Shown here: positions 12,701 through 25,800 of the stretch, piece by piece | How positions within the stretch are numbered: position 1 is the first letter of the stretch | How the letters are laid out: each line of letters begins with the position of its first letter | From: Rhododendron vialii | Taxonomy: Eukaryota; Streptophyta; Magnoliopsida; Ericales; Ericaceae | Assembly (NCBI RefSeq): GCF_030253575.1 | Contig: NC_080560.1 | Span: 9,792,501 to 9,856,500, forward strand | Length of the DNA: 64,000 nucleotides | Direction of reading: 5' to 3' | Notes under the pieces: model-generated | Databases searched by the model: none | Told to the model about the DNA's origin: nothing | What the model saw: only the letters and a program-made list of their open reading frames with translations | Translations under genes and position numbers: made by a program

Positions 12701-15700
12701 AACTCCCTTAAGAGTAAGAGAATAGTTGCCTTAACTGCCCAATAAGCTCCCATGTTAGTTGGGAGCAAGCTCCCATCTTGGGAGCGCCGATTCGAGCTCC
12801 CGTCTTGGGATCGCACCCATTTTATAAGGATCCTGCTACTAAGCGTTAGAGCGTTAGATATAGTGGGGTTGGCCATGAAGAGAGGAGCAACAAAGGGTGG
12901 GAAGTGAGGGAGGTGGGGAAGGGAGGGGTTACATGTGGGGGAGTGGGGCTGAAGAGGACAATGGCATTTTGGGATTTTTAGAAGCAGAAGGGTTTAGTTC
13001 CTCACAAAAAAAACTTAATCTCAAAAAAGGTGAGTTACACCTTCTGTTAATTTGGAAAAAATTGTGATGGTCGATTATGTTCTACAAATCATGCGAGTTT
13101 AGTGCTTAATTTTACCGTCAAGGGGGGATCTGTACATTGACAAGGAGTAACGAGAGTCTTCCACGAATTTTAAAAATTTCCACTAGAACTGACAACTCAT
13201 CCATCTAGATAAAGCTCTTCATATAACAGTAACAAAAGACGGATAGAATTAAACAAAATAGTCAACCAGGAAAAGAACCATAAAGAAAGTGGTTATACCA
13301 ATATCCATAGGTTCGACGACAAAATTGAATGATCTTGCACTAAGCGTTACAAAAGCATGACAGTATAATGGGTGTCTGGAAGGAGTAGATTAGGTATTCT
13401 CGTAACCTTGGACATTATATGCACAAAATAGATTAGTATTACAACATAAAATTTACCTTTCTAAGAGTTTCATTGTGGTCGCCTCATCTAACACGTCCTT
13501 GCAGTCACCGAGGAAAGCACGGAACTCCATAATGATTGAGTGGTACTCCGAACTACGATTCTCTAAAGCAGTGTCATCTTCGAGGAGAAGTCGATTGATC
13601 TACAAATCAAAGACCAAAATTATCTTGAGATGGCCAATTATCATGCAGCATACAGTTCACATGTTAGAAACACTCCAATAGAAGTGAAACTAGTGCACAC
13701 AAGACAACCCATTTGATAACGAAAAAGGTCCAAGAACTATTAACATAATCATTACAACTTATTACATGGTTTACACCCATGAGAAGAAGTCTAAAGCATA
13801 TGAAACTAGTTAAAACTTCAATTTGAATAAGGCCCAGTATTTTCCACTACCCGTAGAACAATTCAAGATATATCAACCAAGTGTAGGAATCACATGCTGC
13901 ATAAGCCTTTGTTCACGATTACTATAAGTACCTTTGGCAGCAAAATCCATGTTGACCTCCTTGTTAGTTGTTACATAGCCAAAAAAGGTAAAGTTACTAC
14001 CATAGCATTACTCTCTTGGTGCACCGAGTCAAACATATAACCCTTTCATGCCAAAGTGTCCATATATTTTATCACAGGTTTTGGTAATCAATACATTAGT
14101 TGTTGAAAAACGAGGAGTAAAATTCAAAAGACTTGCACAGAAGCAAAACAAATTGGCTGCAATACGGTATAAGGATCATCTAAGTGCGGATAATCAATCT
14201 TGGCTTGAGTGAAAAGTTTCGGCTACGAGGTACCAAACTATCAAAGATGTAGCATTATTAATCACCGGAAGTAGTAGGAAAAGCAACCAAGTAAACAGGA
14301 GCTGTAACCAGTTTGGTAATAGTGGACAAAAAGTGAATGCAGACCCCCCAAACTAGCTCTTTCAAAGATAGTCCAAAGGAAACCCCCCAAAAGCATAGCT
14401 AGAAGACACTACAAATGCAACATCTATAGAACAAGTTCTACATCCCTGTCATCATTAAACAGATGATGCAAAATCTACGAAAAGGTGCCCTCGGTGTGCC
14501 ATACAGCTACATGTTGATCCAACAATATCTACTGGGTGGCGGGTCCAAGACAAAAAAATAAGGGGGAAAAAAGATCATTAAAGTGAGTAGGTACATCAGA
14601 TTAAAGGCACTGGCATAAAAAAACATATGTTTTTGTTTTCCTCAAAACACCAGATATTAAGTAGTTACTGTTAGAAAGTACTAAGTAGCATCATAAACCC
14701 AACCAGAGTGGTCAAAATTCTCAGCCCAAAGGTCAATGGTCAGTACGTCAACTGAAGAAAGGACAAAGTCAGAAACAATATCAAGTCTCATACCCAATCT
14801 CAATTGATGCGGGATATTCTAACATCCAACCCACCACCCCAAGTTCTGGCTCTTTTTACAGGTTAGTCGCATGAAGACTCCTTTGTTTTCTATCAACCTT
14901 TTTCCTAATACCATTAAGAAAACATGTCCCCAAAAGCTAAAGTTGTTAGCTAGAGAGGTCCAACATGTAAACATAAGTCATTACGGAAAAAAAACACATG
15001 TAAACATAAGTCATATAACCCACTCCAATCCAAGCTGATGTGAAGTTCTCTTCACACTTTTCATTCAATATTGCAGCGCCAAGTACTTAACTAGTATCTG
15101 TAAGTTTGTCAATATATAGAAAAAGGAAATGCAAAACAAGCAAGTTGCCTTGCCAGATGGTACCAACAAAATGCTAAATGATTTGCAAAGAAAAATTAAA
15201 GGAGAAAAGGATAGGAGAATGGGGTTCGAACTGACTCATCTTTCAGACTAACAAGTGGACAAAGTGCAAGAGGTGGCACACACAAATCATGTCAATCATG
15301 CAGTAAAAGACATCTAAATTTAAACCAAACAAGAAGGTCAACACCCTAGTTTTCCCATCCACAAGTTAAAAGAAATACAGAAGCAGAACCTTGTCAAGAT
15401 ATAATTCAGTTGCCCAAGTGGAAATCATAGTAATTTGGCATTTATCATCTTTTGCCAGGTTATCGAGCTTCCGCAATAAGAAAGTCCTCAAAGCATCCTG
15501 TATAATTCATGAACCACAAACCAAATGAGCTCAAGTTTGCAAAATACATACGACAAAATCATTACAATCCTGTTGTTGTTGTTGTTGATGCCTTTATATA
15601 ATACCACGAAAAACTCTCTTAAACCACAACGCTATTGACCTGAACTTCAGGTAAGCTTGAAATAATTGACCATCCACATGTAGCCTCCTTTGCCATATTA

Positions 15701-18700
15701 AGGCATGTTTGCCAAAAATGGATCTACCAGGTAAAAGCTAAAAAGTATAGACTTTGACACACGCCAGGTTTTTTGCAACAGGCAATTCACTAACACCCAT
15801 GATTATGGATTGATGAAATGACGAACAACAAACATCTAAATTCAGAATGTTTATTTTTGGAGTGATTTTCAATCCACGGCATGCCTGAAGGCAGAGACTC
15901 ACGTTACAGCCGATGTAAACCAAAATACCATTAAAAAAAAAAAAAAAAACCAAAAATGGTCAACAATAAGGCAGACACCTACCAAAAAGCTAAACGTACA
16001 CAACATTGCCATAAACATGATACTACAGCTACTCATACGATGCCTCAAACAAGAATGGAAGGGGCAGAAAAAACGTAGATCAAACTTAGAAGGAGAACAG
16101 AAAAACCAAGTCTTTTGTATTGATACAGATTAGCATTATGTCAACTGTATAATTACTAAAATAGTAAAATCCAAGTCTTTTGTATGTTTACTTCTAGTTA
16201 AAAAAAACTATAACTCGTCCACCATTATCAAAAGATACTTACAGTGAGCATAATCTAAGTCTAGAAGATAATTCACCAAGTATGCATTTGAGAAGCAATT
16301 ACTCTCGAAGATATAAAACAGCAACCATATGTTTTATAGTAGTAAAGAAGTATATCTATAGTACATCTTCACAAAAATATATATATATATATATATAGTA
16401 AAGAAGGCACCTAGAAGGGCGAACCCCCCACGTATACAAGATTTATGCAAAGAAAGCTAAAAGCACATTATTAAACAGAGCTCTATCCAAACAAAGACCA
16501 GTGTTCCAATCACAAAAGCAAAATGCACCAATAACATCGCAGATAGGAATATAGTATCACAGAAACAATAAATGATGATTGTTTGTATGAACCTTCAAAT
16601 ACCTATTTAGAAGACTGAAAAAGGATATTATACTCACCGGTTCGTTTACGCTAATAAACTTCAAAGTGACCTCCTCGAATGATAATATGTGATTAATCTG
16701 CAGAATGCATTGACTTGAGTTAAAAACTAGTCTCCTCCATTACGCAAACAATCTAATTCCAATCAGATATTTACTTTCAGATAGGTGTGACCAGTTGCTA
16801 ATTGTGTTCCACGGGGAATTAAACTTCTCAAAGAATTGCATGCAATTAGAAAAGCCTTTAACGGATTCTAAACTTCAAAAAAATTCACTCTTCCCATCTC
16901 AAGCCCCCCCTCCCCCCCACCCCACCCCCCACACACACACACACACACACACTTCCTTAAGATGGCAACCAAACCAGGTGACCATAGTAATTATAAACAT
17001 TGTTACATAGAAGCAAAGTAAAGTACAGCTTGATATATACACCACTGAAGCAGTCTTACACACAAATCGAATATTTTATTTCAATAAAGCTATCTCTAAA
17101 ATAAACGCAAAAGCATGACATGACCCCAGCTCAGATGAATATTGTTATGATTATTTCAATTATCCTTTTGACTATAGGACATTTAAACACTTTTAAGGAC
17201 TCAGTTTTACCAAAGGTGCTCTCACTGCACAAAGGGGCCCTTGAGGCACCTCCCACTCCTAAGGCCAGGCGACTTTAGTGAAGTGTAGCCTAGAGAGGAG
17301 GCATACTCCTTCGTAGTTGTGCCCGTTTTGTTAAACATATGAAATCAACCCTTCAATCTGAGTAAGCCTATTAAGAATTAGGTGTCGGCAAATATTATCA
17401 AAGCCCCCAAATTAACAAAGAGCATCATCCCTAATCAACAAATTACTAATAGAAGTCTTAGCTTTTATATTTCAGCTTACTTATAAATTTTTTCCCAAAC
17501 CTTTTTGGATGGTAACAATGGTTAAATAGCAATTTGAAGCCTACATCGATGTTGTGCAAGGGCCTAATTTGCTTAATTACTTCCACATCCACCAGATTCA
17601 TTTCGATATTTGATTGCTTTATTTTTCATTTACAAGTGAGGAGCTTGAGGTGTTTGTCGTGCTTGGGCGGGTCCCACATGAGACGAGCTTGAGGACCTTG
17701 ACATACTTAAGCGGGTACTTGTCTCACAGTCTCACATCGCTTGGTGAGTGGGAGTTGTTGGACCATGTGGTGCAACGGGGACGTTGCAGCCAAGATGGGG
17801 AGATTGTAACATCCCACATCAGGTATGAATTGGAAATGGAATTGGTATATAATGAGTAGCGATGATCTGCTGTACAACCCGAGGTTAACCTTTTGAGCCA
17901 TGTGGTTAGACTAAAGGTAACCAGGTCAGCTGGCGCGGGTCGTTACAATTGGCTTGTACATAACACATGAAAAGCACAATAAATTTCCCATACTCAAACT
18001 ATGTAATCTATAGAGCACATGCGTCACTTCATGAAGCCCACAGCTCGGTGCATCTTCCACTTTAACAACACTAGACTGAATAACTAAGACTCAACGTCAA
18101 CTATGCCCATAAATCCAAGCAAAATGGTAATTCACCTTTGCGTAGAAAGATGCTGCTCTGAGGAAATCCTTGGCGGAAAATGCAGCTTCAGCCTGCATCA
18201 GAAATATCTTTTATGAACTGCAACGGGTAATATTAACTAACCAACTAAGTCAATAAGCCATGACCTGTGCTAGATATACTTGATCTCTCTGTAATGGATC
18301 TCGACAATTTGCCAAAGCCGCAGCATAATCTTTCAAGTCCAAATATACCTTCCACATATCCCGGCCTTCGTCGTTTACAGACACCTGGTTTACAATCCCA
18401 AATTCAGTATATTGGGATGTATTTGCATAAGGAATGGATGCTCCTATCGATCTATGCTGGAAAGACACTGTTTGTCATACGTTACTACCCTTCACCCCTT
18501 TGTTGTATTGCCAAAATCAAATGACCCCAAAGAGTTGAAAAGTGAGCACACAACCCCTTGTGGTTTAGATTTGTTACAGATCGTAAATGAGATTAAAAAA
18601 TGACATTGTCTCTCTAATTGTAGAAAACAATGACAGCCTCAAGAGATTAAGAGATATCTAGATTGATATTGTCTCTCTAGTTGGAGAAAACAATGACAGC

Positions 18701-18992
18701 TTCAAGAGACTAGGGGCTATCTAGAGTTATAGTACCCATCCCTGTTTTGTCTAGTCCATAACAAACCCAAAAACATAGTTCCAACGGCAGGTGACTGGGT
18801 AAATGTTTTACCTTCAAATCAATACTCAAAATGACTATTTCCACATTTTCCCCCTAAATATTTGTGAAGCAGCATAAGTGGATATTGTTTTAGAGAGAGC
18901 GAGAAAGAGCATAGGTAGGTCCAATTTAGATAGAGAAAGTAAGAGAAAGTGCACGGACTAGTTTATATATACATGTTTGTGCGTGTGAGTAT

Positions 18993-19039
<47 letters not shown>

Positions 19040-22000
19040 TGAGCTGTCATGATGGTGGTACAGTGTGGAAAGTTAGAGGAGAACATAAGGGCACCACACA
19101 AGTTTCTGCATACAACATCAATTGGTTGCGAAAACCATGGTGGGTTGGGGGTGGGGGGAGATAAACTGTAATTAACCACTGATTTATTAAGCAAGAAGAT
19201 AAACATCATTCATTGTCATGTCCAAAAAAATTCTTTCTTAACTTGAATGAGAGGGGCGGAGGACATTGACAGCATGTAGTGCACTGGGGTAGAACCCGAA
19301 ACAGTAAAACCATCCAACCATACGAACCTGAAAGATGGAGTACTGGTCATACGCATAGAATAATCCAGCAGAGGCATCACTGCATAATCCAAGAATACCC
19401 CTTGACATTGATTCCGGTGTTTGATCAAACTGAAGTTCCTCAATGATCTGCTCACTGATTCTATTGACAACCTGTAAAGCGCAAAAGTTCCAATGTCAAT
19501 GAGCAGGGGAAAAGTGTAATGATATATTTCTAGAGTCCTATTTCATTACTACTAAAAAGGCAAACTGAAGATGTCTTGAAGTCAATTCCCAACAGACATA
19601 CATTGCTGACAAGTGAATATTATAAGGCATTCTGACCATCAGCCTAAGACTTTATTACCAGCAAACAATGCCTATTCAGATTCATAAAATTGCCAAGTAG
19701 ATTTGTAAACATCTTATAATGATGTATCTGCAGCTAGACGCACCTTAACCTTGTTCCCAAGAAGAAGCAGAAAATGAAATTCAGATACAGCCAGAGAATT
19801 GGGTTTAACAGCTTCAGCACCTTCAGCTAATTTCGAATAGTCCAAAAGACCCTTGTTCTCCACAAAATTAACATCACCCTCAGTTGAACTACAAATAAGG
19901 TTTCCAAAAAGATTCGATGAGAAAAACACTTCATAAAAGAACTATTTTGACATTTTGGTGACATAAAAATCCAATACCCTACAATACCAAGGACATGAGA
20001 TACAGATTTTCAGTAAAAAATTGCCACAGAAGTAGTAGCTGATTTTTGCAGTTCACATAAGAAAGCAAAAGTGATGGGAGTCATCTTCTACCTATGTAGT
20101 GCTCCAAAATATAGGCCACCGTGATAGATACCTGCTCCAGAAAGCCATGCAAAATGTACTGCTCGTCTTTGCTTGATGAAGAAATGCAATTCACTGCACG
20201 ACAAGCAAAATGGACTTCATTGTCAAAACACAAGAATATGGTTATGAGAAAATATTACCACCCTATGTGCTAAATCATAATTTATTTTAAACTTTTGAAT
20301 ATATCAGTAGTAGTTGTGGCTCCTGAATTGACATGTCTTTCTTGAAAACATATGTTCTCCTTTTCAAGAAGATCCAATGTGTCATAAATCTTCATTCCTT
20401 AAGTTTCCAACAGTATGATAATTTTATCCATGACAAGCATGAAATAGGTCTCTTCTCACGATGCTCAAAATAAGGACGAGAACAAAATTAATTTTGAGTT
20501 ATTAGCAAAAAAATTAATTTTGAGTTCTCAACATGTATAAGGTTTTACTTATTATCTAGGCACTCCTGCCATTAACTAATAATTTAGTTGGTTCCAGTGA
20601 TGTTTAAACCACAAATATGTTGAATGAGCTCATGACAAGCATCTGCAATTTATGATCTTTGAGTCCCTAAGTAATCGACTCTTAAGATTCAAATCTATAA
20701 AACCACTTGCCTGTTCGGTATTTCGCCCGGTAGTTCCATAAATCGCACTGGGCTATCCACATAACTAGCAAAAATAGTCTGAAAATACAATACATCAGTA
20801 AGCATACAATTTCACACAAAAAAAAAAAAAAACCAAGTTTTGTTGACAAGAAAGAGCTATAATTTGAATACATACCATAATATGAGACAAAGAAAATTGC
20901 AGGGAAAGACGCATCTCAGAAAACCTTTTTTTTTTTATAAGTAAATAATTATCTCAGAAAACCATGAATACAGGGAATTAAATAGGCGACCTGCTGCAAA
21001 TGTATGGATCTTTAAAGCAGCACATTGATAACTCCATTACAGACCTGATAGATCGAAAAGTGGATGCTTGGATGTGAATGTACCAAATTCAAAGAGAATA
21101 GATAGGTCTGCCTTGCTATAGCATTAAGAATCTCAGAGGAAACCTTCTATTTCTTCTATCAAATGAACAACAAAGCTCAACCTTGGCGTTATGTATTACA
21201 GAAATTGAGTTCACTTTAGTATTTGAGACAATAGGTTGGAAGAGAAGAACCAAGACAAGCACATCCTGGCCTAGAGGTGTCGATTGCAGATTAGCTCCAC
21301 AGACTTAGGACTCTTATTGTAACAGCATGTGTAAGGAAGGGGGACATAAGGTTAGAATTTAGAGACTGATTGCAAACAGTGTTCAACATCCACTGATGCA
21401 GTTGCAAGAAATGAAAAAACAACACAATCCTCCTGCACGGGCTCTAGTTCAATTTTGAAAGAAAGCACCCTTTTATGAAAAAGTTGTGCTCATGGGTTAG
21501 GCATGCTATTTGTAAAAGATTTAATTTTGAACCAAGCCACATCACGGTTGATTACAATACATAAGTAAAAAAGACAAAGGCAGACTTATCAAAAAATAAT
21601 AATAAAAAAGACAAAGGCAGAAAGAAAAGTTGATTCCCCACTGTTTAGTAATCTACCACAGCTACAAATAAAACTCTCATTCTTTTCCTCAACCAATCAA
21701 AGAGCGAAATAAATAGATCTCTAGTCTTCCTCTCTTTATGGTCCAAATGCACCGGGTCTTCTCACCCCTTGATTTACCATATCTCCATTATATATTTGCT
21801 CCATTTCTGTTGCTTGCTTTGCTTTCAAAACAGACAGTTCCTTTAAGCCCTCAGCAAGAAAAAGGCCTCATTTTGATTTCCAGGCTTTGGCCTCACATGG
21901 GGTTGAGGTGCTCCATTGTTGAAGGGGGCCCCATTTTGAAGACGATTAATAATTAAGATTTTCAATAAGATGAGGTCACGCAATTAAACATCTACAATGT

Positions 22001-25000
22001 TTCTAAAGTCTTAATAGCTTTCCATTATTTTTAATTCTTACCATAACAAGCAAGTTCCTATAAACTTGATTTCACTCTCTTAAGGTTGAAGACTCCTTAA
22101 ACCAGAAAATCAAGAAAGAAATGCTAAAGATCCCCAAGAACTAACACGTGGCCAAAAATGAAAAGAAATTATAGAAGTCAGAAGGTTGCCAAGAAGGCAT
22201 AAATGTGATGTCTAAACTACAGTTTTTAAAAGAAAAAAAAAAACGAACTTCAGAAAGTCGCATGAAAGAACATATATTTGGCTCAATAAGAACACGTATC
22301 TGGCATTCAAGTAAGGCCATAAAACAGCATATACAGCAAGAGATACAGAAAGGACAGACCTTAATAAGGAAATATACCAGCTACAAGAGAACGACGAAAA
22401 ACTTGCGTCTAGGTCAAAAAGGAGGAATTTATAAGGACCAATTTCTACTCTCAACACCAGCTCAGAAAAGGAGGAATTAAAACTGCACCTCATCAACCTT
22501 ACAGAAAATGATTACCCAAGACATTCACGAGATATAAGATCAAATCACCGTGAGCCATCAAGACAGGGACCACTTAAGGCCAACATCCTGACCTTCAGCA
22601 ATCAATTGAACCACAAGGTCCCAGAGCATATATTGATTACAGATATGAAAGGCCCCAGTGAGAATTCAAGTATTATAGATTTGAAAAGCGCCTAAAGAAG
22701 TTAAGGATTTAGGTAAACTCACATCCAGCGATCCAATGCCGGTGAAAGAATAAAGTCGCGTAGGAGTGACAGCCATCACATAGTATCTAGTTCTATTGCC
22801 TGTGCTAGCTGTCTCCATCTGCAGAAAACAAACGATAAGAAGGGGGGAAAACATAATAGGCAAATCCCAATAATTCAGCATCCTTTTGATAAACTCTATT
22901 AAGGACTCTAGCTACAGTCAGAAAGGGAAAAATGGTAAGTGAAGGTTATTTTCTCATCAATCATTCCCACTAATCCAATGATAATTCACACACATGATTT
23001 TTCTGTCTTTAACTGTTTCGTTTCACATGATCAATTTCATCAACCAGAAGAGTCCACATATGAAGAACATCGAGTTCTTAACAAAATAAGGTTTAAACTA
23101 CTCTCAGAACTATATGCATTCTATCCACTAAAAACAGAGGATAACGAGACAGAATTGAATGGCTTTGGGCCAACCAACATGTATGAAGTCATGATTCGAT
23201 GACAAAAAATGCAAAAAGATGAGCTAGTTTCCACTAGTAAGAGGAAGCAACGAGCAACAGATAGAAACACAGCCCTGACTCAGAAAAGAGAAGCAAAGGA
23301 CCAGAAGAGGTGAGATGGTTGGGATGGACCTGCAAACTGGTGAATGCTTCTGGAAGTTCCTTTAGTTCATACAGAAGATTAATGTGCTTCTCTTTCTTAT
23401 CCTTCTCCTCGACAACAATTTCATGGAGTTGGCCATTTTCTGTGCCAAGAATAACTTCCCTAGTAAAAGCTGTAAAGACAACAGATACAAAATAAGAATA
23501 AATTGATATCCAAACATAAAACTAAAATGTTGGTTAATGCATAAGGAGGCATGAATGAGAACCCAAGGACATGCCTTCTGTTATATGCTGTCTATTCCAG
23601 GCAACAGTATTCACAACAAGACCTTTCAGTTTGCTTAAAACGCGGGGCTTAGTCCACTTAGCATGTGTATAAAATGTATCTGCACCTCCAGTACCAACGA
23701 CGGTAGCAATACAGTGGCTTCCCCCAGGGTCAACAAAAACTCTGTGTATGGATTGCTCACCGGGTCGACCCACAGAGAGATCAATATCTGCATAAAACAA
23801 TCAAAAACATATTAGTTAAGTGTTGGATGCAGCCCAAGGTCAAGATCCCAACAGTTGTAGGAGAGCTAGCGGTGATTATGGCCATTCCGACATGTAGTAA
23901 TGATAAAATCTTTGGAAAACAACCAAATGGTATGTTTCTATTGCTACAACAGTGGTGACAGAGCAGAATGAGTAAAACAAATATAGAGCATAGTTGCTGT
24001 CACAGAAATCAGCAATTGTTTTACTCTAGCAACTGGAATGAAACAATGGTACATAGAGTTCCTTTACGGAAGTTATACCAGATCATTGAATCACAGTGAG
24101 TCCATAAGTTCAGCTTTATCCATTCTATCAACAAAGATTTTGGTTAGTCAGAATTGCGCTAGTTGTACTTAAGAGAAGACATGATACTCAATTTCCAGCT
24201 AAATATGTTGGGGTTGAATGTTAACCTAAGAATAGATTATGTGGGCAAATGGATGTCTGGTCCAGAAACAACTGTGTTCAAGCTGCATAAAGTAGAATAT
24301 GTATAAAAACATATCCTCTCTCTAAGATGAAATGTTAGTCAAGTAGCCCAAGGTCTAGATCCTAACTTGCAGGAGTGTAGCGGACCTAATGGTGATTATG
24401 GCCATTCCAACATGTAAAACGGTAAAATTCGGGAAAACCCAACCAAATAATATGTTTTGCAATAAGACTCACAGAACAGGATATGTGAATGATATACAGG
24501 GCATTGCCACACCACATAAATCACCATCAGATTTACAAGTATCCCTGCGAATGAATTAAGGTGAGTCCATGACTTCAGCACTCAGTTTCTATCTTCCGAG
24601 ATTTTGGTTAGTTAGGATAACAGTAGTTCTACATAAGAGAAGACATATATGATCAATTTCTGGCTTAATTAGTCGTGGTTGAATGTTAATGTAAGAGTCA
24701 TGTGGGAAAATTGGATGTCTACTATATAATATGACAACTGCGTGCAATGTGCATGATGTTCAATCCATATACAATTATATTCTCCATCTTTTACATGGTG
24801 TGTGTACGCCAAATCTCGTAAAAATGCCTTAACACCCTCCCCTGTGGACTATGCGTTCATTGTAAAAGTAGTTATATAGTCACTTTACTTTACGGGAAGG
24901 TTAATTCAGTCGTTCTGGGTAACGGGGTTTACATTTACTTTCATTTGTATAACCTGGTATCATTATAATGCTGTGGAAGCTTAATGAAGGATTAAAAGAA

Positions 25001-25289
25001 TCTTCCCTCTCTCAACTCAAGCTAATACCCACCGCATGGTAATAATGATATATTATTATACACTTGAAAATAGAAGGAATATTAATAGGAAAGAACCATG
25101 CAAAGTAAACATGTACAGAAGCATACCATAAGAATCTCCAACTCCAAAATCATGCCTAATGATCCACCCTTTACTGGTTCCTAATAAGATAACATCGTTT
25201 CCGGCAGCCATGCACGTAATAACTCCACGACCCTTTGCTGCATATCTCTCCAGCAGATCAACGGAGAAAACCTGCCTTCCCACTTCCAT
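3795..25289 (-). CDS. VPS18: Vacuolar sorting protein 18, HOPS/CORVET subunit
   Basis: I placed 23 coding exons by similarity to Arabidopsis VPS18 (At1g12470), giving 988 residues, the same length as I recall for Arabidopsis. Exons: 25289-25127, 23787-23575, 23469-23330, 22818-22723, 20778-20711, 20193-20092, 19888-19744, 19471-19328, 18384-18265, 18192-18136, 16697-16638, 15497-15390, 13599-13457, 12173-12095, 11177-11115, 10977-10847, 9586-9481, 8552-8364, 6973-6746, 6226-6071, 5702-5541, 4636-4517, 3968-3795. All phases join. The start is MEVGRQVFSVDLLERY. The N-terminal half is the Pep3/Vps18 beta-propeller region, followed by clathrin-heavy-chain-like helical repeats with a coiled-coil stretch near residue 795-815. 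A split RING-H2 ends the protein: C836/C839, C870, H872, H875, C878, C944/C947. VPS18 acts in HOPS and CORVET at the vacuole/endosome to tether membranes before SNARE fusion. An AG at 25312-25313 just before the start codon suggests a 5'-leader intron. About 86% of the span is intron. Confidence 0.97.
4025..4510. other. VPS18 last intron region
   Basis: This is the last intron of VPS18, between the 40-codon linker exon and the final exon. An open frame of 90 codons on the minus strand here is hydrophobic low-complexity intron sequence. I see no gene. Confidence 0.7.
10026..10300. repeat. Dispersed repeat, copy 1 (GCTCGAACAAGCTACT family)
   Basis: This intronic stretch in VPS18 shares phrases such as CGAACAAGCTACTACT, TTAAAACTC and AAACTTGTTC-like words with sequence at 40613-41890, and more weakly with 54000-54250 and 57540-57720. 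It looks like an old, diverged dispersed family. I could not find its ends, so its class is unknown. Confidence 0.5.
10692..10795. repeat. 52-bp tandem duplication in VPS18 intron
   Basis: Two adjacent 52-bp units, 10692-10743 and 10744-10795, start GACTACTACTACGCCAACC and end ATAAGAGATAAAGA. They differ at a handful of bases. The duplication lies 50 bp downstream of the 10977-10847 exon, within the intron. Confidence 0.9.
12438..12843. mobile_element. Possible MITE in VPS18 intron
   Basis: The ends are a short inverted repeat, CTTAGTAGCA at the left and TGCTACTAAG at the right, about 405 bp apart. Inside are several GGGAGC and GGAGCGCC words in both orientations. I could not find a clear target-site duplication, so the assignment is tentative. 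Confidence 0.35.
16378..16397. repeat. (TA)n microsatellite
   Basis: A run of about ten TA dinucleotides lies in a VPS18 intron. A CCCCAC-rich patch followed by an (AC)n tract lies nearby at about 16902-16951. Confidence 0.85.
17628..17947 (+). mobile_element. LTR-retroelement 3' end, TRIM-like fossil
   Basis: A purine-rich tract (AAGATGGGGAGA) sits directly before TGTAACATCCCACATC at 17805. The segment runs to GGGTCGTTACA at 17947, giving a roughly 143-bp TG...CA unit. This layout (internal tail, polypurine tract, short 3' LTR) fits a small non-coding LTR element of TRIM kind. I see no matching left LTR and no clean target duplication, so only the right-hand part remains. It lies inside a VPS18 intron and must be removed by splicing. 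Old, to judge from the loss of its other end. Confidence 0.55.
18598..18724. repeat. Diverged 65-bp tandem duplication
   Basis: Two adjacent units share GACATTGTCTCTCTA/GATATTGTCTCTCTAG, then GAAAACAATGACAGC and CAAGAGA, then TATCTAGA. They differ at several positions. It lies in the VPS18 intron upstream of the 18384-18265 exon. Confidence 0.8.
18994..19035. repeat. (GA)n microsatellite
   Basis: About 21 uninterrupted GA dinucleotides in a VPS18 intron. The reading frames crossing it on both strands are repeat artefacts. Confidence 0.95.
20194..20710 (-). other. VPS18 intron 5 with GC-AG borders
   Basis: The minus-strand donor reads AACAG|GCAAGT and the acceptor GTGCAG|TGAATTG. Only this junction gives IPN-S-ELHFFIKQRR, the conserved VPS18 sequence, and keeps the frame (phase 2). 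AG|GCAAGT is the textbook strong form of a GC donor, read by the ordinary U2 spliceosome. Confidence 0.9.
23470..23574 (-). other. VPS18 intron 2 with GC-AG borders
   Basis: The minus-strand donor reads GAAG|GCATGT and the acceptor TTTACAG|CTTTTACTAG. Joining here gives ITE-A-FTREVILGT, in line with VPS18 relatives (ITEVSTKEIILGT), and keeps phase 1. The nearest GT, four bases on, would break the frame against the next exon. Confidence 0.88.
23819..24740. repeat. Old ~500-bp tandem duplication in VPS18 intron 1
   Basis: The left unit (from about 23819) and right unit (from about 24335) share, in order, AGCCCAAGGTC, GGTGATTATGGCCATTCC, ACATGTA, CAACCAAAT and TATGTTT. Then come AGTCCATAA/AGTCCATGA, GATTTTGGTTAGT, AAGAGAAGACAT and a TGGATGTCT motif. 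Divergence is substantial with indels, so the duplication is old. It makes intron 1 the longest region without coding matches between the first two exons. Confidence 0.75.
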
Positions 25290-25547
25290 CTTCAGATCCA
25301 AAAATCTCAACCTAACAAGTGGTAACAACCTTTTCACTTGGGAACATGATATTCTAGAAACAATTGGCAAAGCACACTTAGAAAAATCTGATAGTCAACA
25401 AAACAAAAATAAAATCCACAATGCAATGAGTTGCCAAATTTAGTCAGTTTCCCGATAATCTGTCGCATTTCCTCAATTCGCATAGAAAAACTGAAACCAT
25501 TCGGTAAAGAAGAGGTGTAGTTCATAATGTGAACATGCACAAATCAA

Positions 25548-25800
25548 AGTACTCCTGTCCATTATTACGGCCACATCTGAAGATATAGGTATCTTGAGAA
25601 TACGCCTTAACGCTCCAATGAGCGGTTTTGCTAGAACAGGCAATAATGAGATCACTGTTTCAGTAAATGACGCCGAGAGTTGCGGCATTGATCCACAAGA
25701 TGCTCGGCAAACTCTTGAAATAGCAGAAGCTAATTTGAAGAAAGCTGAAGGCAATAGACAAGAATAATTGAAGCAAAAAGCTAGGTCTCAGACGAGCTAG
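25548..25800 (+). pseudogene. atpE: Plastid atpE fragment in nuclear DNA (NUPT)
   Basis: Read on the plus strand this gives [10 protein letters not shown], then [19 protein letters not shown], then [13 protein letters not shown]. These are the middle and C-terminal part of plastid ATP synthase epsilon, up to the RRARTR region, which is decayed. Compared with plastid AtpE about eight residues after RLN are deleted, later codons have changed and the C-terminal frame is interrupted. The N-terminal third is missing. It lies immediately upstream of VPS18 on the opposite strand, and is best read as a non-functional plastid-to-nucleus insertion. Confidence 0.85.

Noticed and set aside
18949-19209. 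Arg-Glu and Leu-Ser repeat proteins on both strands
   Set aside because: Translations of the (GA)n microsatellite.
25473-25754. 93-codon minus-strand frame that looks protein-like
   Set aside because: It is the antisense shadow of the plastid atpE fragment on the plus strand.
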